DNA from: Desulfovibrio sp. MES5
GTDB taxonomy: Bacteria; Desulfobacterota; Desulfovibrionia; Desulfovibrionales; Desulfovibrionaceae
Direction of reading: 5' to 3'
DNA: 64,000 nt
NCBI RefSeq assembly: GCF_002237645.1
Contig: NZ_MJUZ01000011.1
Location: forward strand, 186,001-250,000
Shown: positions 34,201 to 41,487 of the stretch, piece after piece
How positions within the stretch are numbered: position 1 is the stretch's first letter
Layout: every line of letters begins with the position of its first letter
Position numbers and translations under genes: made by a program
Notes under the pieces: generated by a model
Databases searched by the model: none
Told to the model about the DNA's origin: nothing
Seen by the model: only the letters and a program-made list of their open reading frames with translations

Positions 34201-35784
34201 GCGGGCATCCATCAGGACTTCGCGCGGCCCGCTCAGGATGAACTGCTGGGGAGTATTGTAGTTGGAAACGTACAGGGCGGGCCATGCGGCGCGCGTCTCG
34301 TCAATGATTTCTGCGCTGGCGTGCACGGCCATCATGCCGGTCTCGCGCGTGGCGGCTGCCTCCAGTTCGGACATGTGCACGGCGCGGGTGTCAAGTATGT
34401 ACCAGGCCACTTCCGGCTCGTAGATGCCGCAGAGGCACAGGCCGATCAGCTCGCCCAGGCTGTGCCCGCAGAACAGCGAGGGCCGCAGCCCGAGGGAGGA
34501 AAGAACGCTCCACTGCGCAAACTCGAGCATGAAAAGGTAGGGCGACTGCCAGCGCGTGAGGCTGACTTTTTCAGCGTCCTTTTCATCCATAAGGCCGAGC
34601 ACATCCCAGTCGGCCACCGCGGCGATACGGTCCATTGCGGCGCGGGCCACAGGGAAATTGTCGTACAGTTCGCGGCCCATGCCGGGCCATACAGAACCGA
34701 GGCCGCAGCACATGACGGCAAGGGGCGGGGCATCTGCTTCCGGCGAGAGCCAGACGCCGCGCCCTTCAAAGCGGGCCAGGTCAGTGGGGGAGGGATTGTG
34801 CGGCACGGCCAGCAGTTCGTGCCGCCAAAGCGGATTGGTGGCCCCCATGCGCCACATCAGACCGTCCTGGGGCAAATTCGCGTAACGCACGCCGTCCAGA
34901 ATGAGTTCTCCCTGCGGGTCCTGGCCTTCCGGGGCGGCGGGGCTGGAAACAGAGATCTGGCCCGCGCCCGCAGTGAGCCCGCCGGGCTGCCAGAGCGCTG
35001 GCGTGGCGTTTGCGTTGGGGCGATCAGACTTTTGCTGCAGGGGGTTTTTGCGGCACCTGAGCGTGTCGCAGCACGGAGGCGTGGGGGCAGGCAGGCTCAA
35101 CAGAAGCGGCTGGCACTGCAACTGGAGCGAATCGTCTGTCTGAAAATCCAGCAGAAGAATGGTAGGCACGCGCCCTGCCTGCGGACGCATGGATTGTTCA
35201 TCGCCCAAGGCGCGGTCTGCGTCGGAAGCGTAGTAATCGGGGCACTGCGGCATGCTGACGCCCATAGTGTCGGGCTGCGGGGCGCTGCCGTTCATGCACG
35301 GATAGATGGCGTTTGCCTCCGAGCCCGTGCCACGGGCCGCGCGCAGCAGCCTTTCGCATTCCCTGAGGTGCGCGGGATGAAAAGATTCAAATTGCAGGCG
35401 TACCGGCCCGAGGCGCCACAAGTTTTGCAGTCCTTCCAGGGCAAGGCTCAGAGACTGGGCCAGAGCGGAGGGGGTGGCGGATTCGTTCCAGTACAGGCAG
35501 AGCATGACGGGGCCCGGGTTTTCCACAAGCTTGAGCCAGTCAAGGCAGTGCCGGATCAGCGTCTGAGCGCACACCTGACCGGAAGAGGCGCCGGATTCTG
35601 CCGGATTTTCAGCGCCGGGGCAGGAAAGCGTGATGCTTGGAGGCGACGCCACAAGCAGTCCGTCTTCAAGAACGGCGCTGTCTGGCGTACTGGCCTTGTC
35701 TGGCGAAGTGCCGTAAGCTGGGGCAGGGTCTTGCTGCATAAATTTGGGGCCTGTGGCGCGGGGTTGGTCAAATGGCCAAGCCAT
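31300..35784 (-). CDS. PKS-like multidomain protein (AT-ACP-KR-DH) without ketosynthase
   Basis: A 1494-residue protein with polyketide/PUFA-synthase-like order but no ketosynthase. Residues 1-350: unrecognised. About 355-690: acyltransferase with GHSLGE (Ser about 442), LAFHHPSM with the catalytic His, and DTRAVHM retaining the Arg that binds the malonyl carboxylate; the usual GQGSQ is altered to GLGSV. About 700-760: Pro/Cys linker with DCGP units. About 780-855: acyl carrier domain, with Ser in LALRSSRF in place of LGxDSL. About 910-1150: degenerate Rossmann/ketoreductase-like region (VDGLIFAPGG, then NDWGDM) lacking a clear GxGxxG. About 1170-1490: hot-dog dehydratase-like domain. First gene of the leftward operon; divergent from an alpha-oxoamine synthase. 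A Met at residue 16 is an alternative start. Confidence 0.85.
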   Translation of the reverse strand: MAWPFDQPRATGPKFMQQDPAPAYGTSPDKASTPDSAVLEDGLLVASPPSITLSCPGAENPAESGASSGQVCAQTLIRHCLDWLKLVENPGPVMLCLYWNESATPSALAQSLSLALEGLQNLWRLGPVRLQFESFHPAHLRECERLLRAARGTGSEANAIYPCMNGSAPQPDTMGVSMPQCPDYYASDADRALGDEQSMRPQAGRVPTILLLDFQTDDSLQLQCQPLLLSLPAPTPPCCDTLRCRKNPLQQKSDRPNANATPALWQPGGLTAGAGQISVSSPAAPEGQDPQGELILDGVRYANLPQDGLMWRMGATNPLWRHELLAVPHNPSPTDLARFEGRGVWLSPEADAPPLAVMCCGLGSVWPGMGRELYDNFPVARAAMDRIAAVADWDVLGLMDEKDAEKVSLTRWQSPYLFMLEFAQWSVLSSLGLRPSLFCGHSLGELIGLCLCGIYEPEVAWYILDTRAVHMSELEAAATRETGMMAVHASAEIIDETRAAWPALYVSNYNTPQQFILSGPREVLMDARKSLRKRRIPAIMLNVSLAFHHPSMRMLRDLSLRRLNALEMHPPRIPIMSCITTNFYPDDQPSISRHIADLDENSVRWTECVHAAWRRDGIRHFLELGPQDTLCGLVKDNEPRAFCLSAGRKGKEVEGMRQTCARLYALGYLSKKAINARISDIRQGKDAVVAAHMPLPYCGLVPVDSQDCGPDCGPDSSPGTGPDCGPGCVKICDANSGTPCPTAAPEASPTPVAAPAVAPTPGGAPESANAADSVSSAAALRVVLDVLARASGRSVEDMRPDLDLRYDLALRSSRFPLIIQEVEKALDITVNFEDLLQVSTVGDLARILGASGIGETKESDTSEAVRQAGVRQKALVRACAPLCRFTPLHRSAQIESRGKGENAGPFPKSLPLDPCGQGLPIRRGDILALLFFESALLPSLMNGLAPLGCVLAVPRAQVEACAPLAKAGARIVPLNLETRIPRDAPEAQTLAEEVATALTSLANSEGRVDGLIFAPGGHYGREEQDAAPLLSPVSFAAVGMPKLLAAAMRATQIHGLRYACLCSLLQPTLENLYCDSPLEKRFDELGEEAGVGARTIRLLERSLRAGLNDWGDMMARELLRGTSRHVLWVRPTTLPGFAASAAGLRAAPAAVHGHAARNEAAPQGLIIQERPRLYPLVFPDPHPPYRATSTLFQGGCHYSRFADTALALHGGQPGNASGDTPWLPTSRALAALLEASSLWLPWLTVTGFLDLRFFDPPLLPPGITRECRATVEAEPWLMQDGVMARMCRSTLDVRELTPNGRHIERYTPVAAGMTMLAAANGLVPPMWAHGEDAPEGVTQHTVNTDVFYNVLGFGQPWRMLQDFTVLPNHKYAAWLDQRHTAIAPDGNKGYTDVLNVVEGMVQSAWLAIARGTGKAEMDAGAVAAAIARWRLHAAGFIRFGSERGKGPWRIMLRRSWSDPALLRFDGQAADEQGRVFLTLHHLEFNRRDTGAAAL

Positions 35785-36092
35785 AATGAGGGTTGGTTAA
35801 GAGCAGTATGTTAGAGTATATCGATCCTCTTGTCCAGAAGTCGGGCGGAAAATAAGCCCCGGCGGCAGCGGCTGTGGGGCTCTCTCGACGCATCCAACCG
35901 GCTGGCATGATGGTGAAAGCAGGCCCCGGGGCGTCACCGTGTCGTGCTGGCAGGCAATAGGCATTCCGCACTTGCCATAGGTTGACGGTTTAGCTATACT
36001 GGCTCCTTACAAAGTTGCGCCCTCTGCTCGGCCGCTTGCTGTCGGTTGCGGGCCGGTGCATTTTTTTTGGACAAATTTTAAGAGGATACGGC
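35785..36092. promoter_or_regulatory. divergent promoter region between the PKS-like and oxoamine synthase operons
   Basis: This 308-base region drives both arms. Rightward: TTGCCA (35972-35977), 17-bp spacer, TATACT (35995-36000). Leftward: a TATACT hexamer near 35815-35820 on the reverse strand, but no good -35. No operator palindrome was recognised. Confidence 0.6.
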
Positions 36093-37412
36093 ATGAAGAA
36101 CGACCATTCCTGTCAGGCTGGCCAAGAGGCGGCGTCACCTGCTGCCGCCGCAGAAAGCTCCGCAGGCGGTTTCAGCCGCATGCGTTCCAAGCTCGCCTTT
36201 GACCGGCTTGTGGAGATGGGAGCCAAGATGGGGATGGAAAATCCTCTTTTCCTCTGCCACGAACGGGCGGCCAAGGCCACCACGCTCATAGGCGGCAAGG
36301 AATATCTGAATTTTTCCACCTACGACTATCTGGACATTAACGCCCATCCGGAAATAACCGAGGCCGTTACCCGCGCTGCCACCGTGTATGGCACATCGGC
36401 CGGAGCCAGCCGCCTTGTGGGCGGCGAGCGCCCGCCCCACCGCGAACTTGAGCGCGCCTTTGCCGACCTGTACGGCGTGGAAGACTGCATCGTCTACGTG
36501 AGCGGCCATGCCACCAACGTGTCCACCCTCGGCTTTCTGCTGGGCCACCGCGACGCCATCTTTCATGACGGCCTGGCCCACAACTCCCTGGTGCAGGGCG
36601 CACGCCTTTCGCACGCCGCGCGCTACTCTTACAATCACAATGACTGCGACGCCCTTGAAGAAATGCTCAAGGCCAAGCGCGCCGAGCACAAACGGGCCAT
36701 CATCGTCACCGAAGGCCTGTTCAGCATGGACGGCAATATCCCCGACCTGCCCCGCATCATCCAGCTGAAAAAGCAGTATGACTGCATGCTGCTGGTGGAT
36801 GAAGCCCACTCGCTGGGCGTGCTCGGCAAGACCGGGCGCGGCGCGCACGAATATTTCGGCATCGACGCCAGCGAAGTGGATATGTGGATGAGCACGCTCT
36901 CCAAGTCCATGTGCGGTTGCGGCGGTTTTATCGCGGGCAAGCACGAGCTGGTGGAATTTTTGAAGTACGGCTCGCCGGGCTTTGTGTTCAGCGTCGGCAT
37001 GCCGCCCGTTATTGCCGTCGCCTGCCACAAGGCTCTGGAGATCATGTTGCGTGAACCCGAACGGGTGCACAAACTGCAGAGAATCTCGCAGTTCTTTGTG
37101 GAATATGCCGCCAGCATCGGTCTGGATACGGGCTCGGCCCAGGGCTATGCCATCGTGCCTGTGATGGTGGGCGATCCTATGGTGGCGGGCTTTTTGTCCA
37201 ATGCGCTTTTCAAGCGCGGCATCTACGTTATGCCCATCACCTTTCCGGCGGTCAAAGAAGGCACCGACAGGCTGCGCTTCTTCCTTTCCGCCGCTCACAC
37301 CGAAGAACACATCCGTCAGGCCCTGGACGCAGTGAAGGAAGAAATTCCCAAGGCACAGGCCATTGTTGAAAAGTACAAAAGCGAACACGCCGAAGAAACC
37401 CTGGGCGAATAA
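36093..37412 (+). CDS. alpha-oxoamine synthase (AONS/serine-palmitoyltransferase-like PLP enzyme)
   Basis: A 439-residue fold-type I PLP enzyme. This family condenses an amino acid with an acyl thioester and releases CO2 to form an alpha-aminoketone. Motifs: DEAHSLGVLGKTGRG (Asp about 236), TLSKSMCGCGG with the PLP Lys at about 271, and HDGLAHNSLVQGARLS for the substrate-side His. A ~45-residue Ala-rich extension precedes the core. The start at 36093 has AAGAGGATA upstream; a longer frame from 36015 lacks a ribosome site. It is not next to bio or kbl genes but divergent from a protein with its own acyl carrier domain and starts a glycosyltransferase operon. I infer a sphingoid-like or amino-ketone lipid role rather than biotin synthesis. 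Confidence 0.85.
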   Translation: MKNDHSCQAGQEAASPAAAAESSAGGFSRMRSKLAFDRLVEMGAKMGMENPLFLCHERAAKATTLIGGKEYLNFSTYDYLDINAHPEITEAVTRAATVYGTSAGASRLVGGERPPHRELERAFADLYGVEDCIVYVSGHATNVSTLGFLLGHRDAIFHDGLAHNSLVQGARLSHAARYSYNHNDCDALEEMLKAKRAEHKRAIIVTEGLFSMDGNIPDLPRIIQLKKQYDCMLLVDEAHSLGVLGKTGRGAHEYFGIDASEVDMWMSTLSKSMCGCGGFIAGKHELVEFLKYGSPGFVFSVGMPPVIAVACHKALEIMLREPERVHKLQRISQFFVEYAASIGLDTGSAQGYAIVPVMVGDPMVAGFLSNALFKRGIYVMPITFPAVKEGTDRLRFFLSAAHTEEHIRQALDAVKEEIPKAQAIVEKYKSEHAEETLGE

Positions 37413-37469
37413 AAAAAGCACTCCGGGCCGGGCCATCAGGCCCGGCTCTCGTTTATTGCGGAGACTGAT

Positions 37470-38861
37470 ATGCCTTTAACCAGCGGCTCTGCCACAGAAG
37501 CGGGCGCAACAAGCGGCCAGCAGACCGTGCCGCCGATTGTTGCCTATGTGCTTCTCTGGTTTCCCCTGTCTTCAGAGACATTTATTTTTCGCGAGGTCGT
37601 GCAGCTTCGAAAGCGGGGAATGCGCGTATTCGCCTACAGCATGTATGGCGAAAACCTCAAGGGCTGCAGCGAAGAAATGCGCGCCTATGACGGCCCCGTG
37701 GGCCGTATGGGCATCAGGGCCGCCGGCAGCATACTGGCCGCTTTTGTGCGCGCCCTGCGCCAGCGGCCCGGGGCTACGTGGAAGCTCATGCGCGAAGGGC
37801 TTTTTCGCCGCATGCGCAACCTTGAAGCGGTGGGCGAAAATATCTGGTGCTTTCTGGCGGGCTTTGTTCTGGCCGAAAAGTGCCGCGAGGATGGCGTGCA
37901 GCTCATTCATGCGGCCTGGGCAAACGGCCCGGCCACAGCCGCCTGGGTGGCCTCGCGGGTGACTGGCATTCCCTTTGCCTTTACCGGCCGCGCCGGAGAC
38001 ATCTATCCTGAAGACGGCCTGCTCAAGGAAAAATCGCGCGACGCGCTGTTCATCCGCACCAACAATCGCACCAATGTGCAGTGGCTGCGCGGGTTTTGTC
38101 CCCCCGATGCCGCAGACAAGGTGCACGCCATCTACAACAGCCTTACCTTCCGTCCGCGCGGCCAGTGCGCCATGCCCATGCAGCCTCCCTACCGCCTTTT
38201 GGCCGTGGGCCGCTTTGCGCGCACCAAGGGCTTTCCTGAATTGCTCATGGCAATGGCGCGTCTGCGGCGTGAAAAGGTGCCCGTGACCCTGACCTTGGTG
38301 GGCGACGGCAACTGGCACCACAAGCTCGTCAAGATGCGTGATGACCTGGACCTCACTCAGGTAGTGGACATGCCTGGCTTTATTCCGCATGATAAAATCT
38401 GCGGATTCATGCTGGACCACGATATGCTCATCATGCCCAGCGTGGTGCACACCAATGGCGACCGCGACGGCATCCCCAACGTCATAATGGAAGCGCTTTC
38501 GCACCGCATGCCTGTTATCGCCACCGATGTGTGCGGCATTGCCGAGGTGGTCATAGACGGCGAAACCGGCCTGCTGGTGCCGCAACGCGACCCCCGCGCC
38601 CTGGCCAATGCGGTGCGCCGCATGGTGGCCGACAGGGACGCCGCCATGGCCATGGCCGAGGCGGGGCGGGTTCACGTTGAAAAACTTTTTGATCCCACGC
38701 GCAATATCACGACAGTCTATGAGCTGTATGTGGACCAATGCGCCGGGGCTGCGGGTTCTGCCGAAGCCGCCAGTGTTGCCGATACCGCCGGTGCCGCCGG
38801 GGGCCAACAGCAAAAAATCCCCGGCATGGCCGGCGCAGACGCGGAAAAAGAGGAAGTATGA
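37470..38861 (+). CDS. GT4-family glycosyltransferase (first paralogue)
   Basis: A 463-residue GT-B fold glycosyltransferase, likely retaining and using a nucleotide-sugar donor at the cytoplasmic face of the inner membrane. The C-terminal donor domain shows LLAVGRFARTKGFPELL (about 247-263), MPGFIPHDKICGFM, and the GT4 signature DGIPNVIMEALSHRMPVIATD (about 332-352). The N-terminal LLWFPLSSETFIFREV matches colanic-acid/amylovoran-type enzymes. The last ~40 residues are an Ala/Gly-rich tail. GGAGACTGAT precedes the start. Its stop overlaps the next gene (ATGA). It is paralogous to the GT at 39988, suggesting consecutive sugar additions. Confidence 0.88.
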   Translation: MPLTSGSATEAGATSGQQTVPPIVAYVLLWFPLSSETFIFREVVQLRKRGMRVFAYSMYGENLKGCSEEMRAYDGPVGRMGIRAAGSILAAFVRALRQRPGATWKLMREGLFRRMRNLEAVGENIWCFLAGFVLAEKCREDGVQLIHAAWANGPATAAWVASRVTGIPFAFTGRAGDIYPEDGLLKEKSRDALFIRTNNRTNVQWLRGFCPPDAADKVHAIYNSLTFRPRGQCAMPMQPPYRLLAVGRFARTKGFPELLMAMARLRREKVPVTLTLVGDGNWHHKLVKMRDDLDLTQVVDMPGFIPHDKICGFMLDHDMLIMPSVVHTNGDRDGIPNVIMEALSHRMPVIATDVCGIAEVVIDGETGLLVPQRDPRALANAVRRMVADRDAAMAMAEAGRVHVEKLFDPTRNITTVYELYVDQCAGAAGSAEAASVADTAGAAGGQQQKIPGMAGADAEKEEV

Positions 38862-39895
38862 GCCGCCCTGTGCTCTACCTTGCCGTCAGCCTGGACGTGG
38901 AGGAAGAGGGGCTATTTGGCGGCCGGTACGCGCGCCGGGGCTTCTCGACGGCCAATACCGCCAGCCTGGAACGGCTTGCCCCCCTGTGCGAGCGGGGGAT
39001 ACGGCCCACACTGTTCTGCGCGCACAGCGTTTTGTCCGATACGGCTTCCCGGCATGTGCTGGCGCAGATGCGCGACAGGCACGGGGCAGAAATAGGCGCG
39101 CACCTGCATCACTGGAATACGCCCCCCCTGACGCTTGACGGCCCTGGGGCCGACGCCGATCTGGCCGACAATGCCGCAAGCGTGCCCGCCGCCGCCGTGC
39201 CAGCGCCGCTCATGGCCGCCAAGCTTGCAAGCCTTATGGCCGCGGGCAGGGATTTTCAGTCCGCGCCGCTGACGTCGTTTCGCATGGGCCGCTGGGATCT
39301 GCACAAAAACCTCTGGCCCATACTGGCGCAGGCCGGAATACGGGTGGACGCCTCGGTGCGCCCTCTGCACTGCGGGGCCACGCCCCTGGCCGGGCCGGAT
39401 CATTTCGACGCTCCCCGCAACCCCTACTGGGTGACTGTCGGGCAGGAGCGCATTTTCGAGGTTCCGCTCAGCGTAACGCCTCTTGTGCGCCCCTTGCCGG
39501 GCCTGGTGCGTCGGGCGGCTCCCGGCTTGCGTCCGGGATTCAAGAACTGGGGCGCGCTGAGCCTGCTGCCCGTCTATCATCCCCTGTGGGCCATGCAGGC
39601 TGTTACCAGACTTTTTGCCGCCAGGGGCGGGCAGGTATTGTCGCTTACCTGGCACTCGTCGGAAATGATGCCGGGCGGCGCGCCCCATCTGCCTGACGCA
39701 GCAGCTGTGGACAGGCTCATGAACAAGATTTTGGCATGGACGGACTGGCTCACATCCCGCTGGGAGGTGCGCAGTCTGACCATGGACCAGTTGCGGGAAA
39801 CGCTGGGGCCTCGGGCTCCCGACAGTGCAGAGCTGCTGCGCGGCAACACTGCGGGGCGCGGCGATTGGGCGTACCCGCCCCAAGAAGCTCCATAG
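38858..39895 (+). CDS. polysaccharide deacetylase (NodB-like) family protein
   Basis: A 345-residue cytoplasmic protein with no signal peptide. The N-terminus LAVSLDVEEEGLFGG carries the metal/catalytic Asp region, followed by IGAHLHHWNTPP (about 70-80) with the His pair and FRMGRWDLH (about 137-145), all typical of NodB-like carbohydrate esterases. The C-terminal LSLTWHSSEMMPG supplies the later His. These enzymes remove N-acetyl groups from sugars. The start overlaps the stop of the preceding GT gene as ATGA, implying coupled translation. It is embedded between two GT4 genes, so it probably acts on the growing glycan or lipid-linked amino sugar. Confidence 0.85.
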   Translation: MSRPVLYLAVSLDVEEEGLFGGRYARRGFSTANTASLERLAPLCERGIRPTLFCAHSVLSDTASRHVLAQMRDRHGAEIGAHLHHWNTPPLTLDGPGADADLADNAASVPAAAVPAPLMAAKLASLMAAGRDFQSAPLTSFRMGRWDLHKNLWPILAQAGIRVDASVRPLHCGATPLAGPDHFDAPRNPYWVTVGQERIFEVPLSVTPLVRPLPGLVRRAAPGLRPGFKNWGALSLLPVYHPLWAMQAVTRLFAARGGQVLSLTWHSSEMMPGGAPHLPDAAAVDRLMNKILAWTDWLTSRWEVRSLTMDQLRETLGPRAPDSAELLRGNTAGRGDWAYPPQEAP

Positions 39896-39987
39896 CCGGC
39901 ATCTTTTATAGTACTGTCCGGTCAACTATTGGTAATTCAAGGTATAATCGGTGGGTTTGCCCCTTCGCGGACGCTCAGGAGTGAGCA

Positions 39988-41487
39988 ATGACAGAAAGCA
40001 AGACGAGTGAGCCGGTCACCCAGCAGCCATTTGAACCCGGTCTGCCACACGTAGCCTGCGTACTATTGTGGTACCCTCTGTTCACGCAGCCCTTTATTTT
40101 TCGTGAGGTACAGGGGCTCAGAAAGCGTCTTCCCGTCTCTGTCTACAGTTTGTATGGAGCCAACCTGCGGCACTGTTCCACAGAAATGCGGATGGCGGCG
40201 CGGCGGACCCACACTTTGGGCTCGCGGGCCATCTTCACCATTCTGGCCGAAGTGATGCGTCAGTTGTTTACCCACCCTCTGCGTCTGGGGCGTCTTTTCA
40301 GGCGCACCATGTTTCGCCGCTGGCGCTGCATTGAAACCATGGGCGAGAACCTCTGGGCTTTTTGCGCGGGAGTCTACCTGGCGCGGCAATTCACTGAAGC
40401 CGGCATTGACATGATCTACGCGCCCTGGCCGCGCGGCACGGCCACCGCCGCCTGGGTTGCGGGCAGTATTGCCGGATTGCCGTTCGCCACCTGCGCACGG
40501 GGCGACAATCTTGAACCGGCAGACCCGGATCTGGGCGCAAAACTCGATGCGGCCTTTTTGGTGCGCGCCAACAACGGCGCGGACAAGGCGCGTATTGAAA
40601 GCTTTGACCGGGGCCAGGCCAAGGGTAAGGTGGAACTCGTTTACAACGGCCTGACCCTGCCGCCTCTTGAAGACGTATCCGTGGCTGACCAGGCTGACCA
40701 GGCTGACCAGACAGGGCAGGCAGGGCAGACAGAACAGCCAAGGCAGGCTGGGCAGGAAGAGCGCGGGGCATCTTTGGCGGGGCAGGCTTCTCCGGCCTCC
40801 TGCGATTTCAGCGACGTTGCCCATTCCTTCCCGCAGTTGGAGGTGGTTTCTCCCTCGCCATCGCCTGTGCCCATGGCGCGGCCAGTGCGTCTGCTGGCTC
40901 TGGGCAGGTTTGACGTCACCAAGGGTTTTGACGTGCTGCTCCAGGCGTGCGGCTTGCTGCAGGACAGGGGGCTGGACTTCACCCTGACTCTGGCGGGGGG
41001 CGGCGGCACCGTGATGGGGCTTGGCTGCATGCAGGCCGAACTGACGCGCTTGCGTAAGGATCTGGGGCTTGAAGCCCGTGTGAGCATGCCCGGCCTCATT
41101 TCTCACAATGAACTGCCCCGGCTGCTCAAAGACCACGATATTTTTGTAGCGCCCTGCGTGGTGCACGCTTCGGGCCGTCGCGACGGCATCCCCAACACCG
41201 TCATCGAGGCTCTGGCCTACGGCCTGCCCGTGGTCAGCACCACGGTCAACGCGCTGCCCGAGGTAGTCCGGCACGGCAAGACGGGGCTTGCTGTACCGCA
41301 GCACGATGCCGAAGCCCTGGCTGGCGCTGTCGAAATGCTGGCCAATGATTCGGCCCTGGCGGCTGGCCTTGCCCGCAACGGCAGGCTGCTGGCGGCCCGG
41401 ATGTTTGACCCTGAAGCCAACAATGACCGTTTGGCGCGTATTTTCACCAATAATTACAGGTGTTGGAAAGAAACATGTGTGGAATAG
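39988..41487 (+). CDS. GT4-family glycosyltransferase (second paralogue, with Gln-rich insertion)
   Basis: A 499-residue GT-B glycosyltransferase that aligns with the one at 37470 (both share LLWYPLF/FPLS..FIFREV, YSxYGxNL, then DGIPNxxxEAL). The donor-binding half has LLALGRFDVTKGFDVLL (about 302-318), MPGLISHNELPRLL and GIPNTVIEALAYGLPVVSTT. Between the two domains (about residues 232-262) is an insertion built from ADQ/AGQ-type repeats that the paralogue lacks. Its end overlaps the asnB-like start by 13 bases. Likely adds another sugar in the same pathway. Confidence 0.87.
   Translation: MTESKTSEPVTQQPFEPGLPHVACVLLWYPLFTQPFIFREVQGLRKRLPVSVYSLYGANLRHCSTEMRMAARRTHTLGSRAIFTILAEVMRQLFTHPLRLGRLFRRTMFRRWRCIETMGENLWAFCAGVYLARQFTEAGIDMIYAPWPRGTATAAWVAGSIAGLPFATCARGDNLEPADPDLGAKLDAAFLVRANNGADKARIESFDRGQAKGKVELVYNGLTLPPLEDVSVADQADQADQTGQAGQTEQPRQAGQEERGASLAGQASPASCDFSDVAHSFPQLEVVSPSPSPVPMARPVRLLALGRFDVTKGFDVLLQACGLLQDRGLDFTLTLAGGGGTVMGLGCMQAELTRLRKDLGLEARVSMPGLISHNELPRLLKDHDIFVAPCVVHASGRRDGIPNTVIEALAYGLPVVSTTVNALPEVVRHGKTGLAVPQHDAEALAGAVEMLANDSALAAGLARNGRLLAARMFDPEANNDRLARIFTNNYRCWKETCVE

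Noticed and set aside
35556-35814. Possible short leader or regulator gene between the divergent biosynthetic operons
   Set aside because: The small frames here overlap the start of the PKS-like gene and have no ribosome sites or protein-like pattern.
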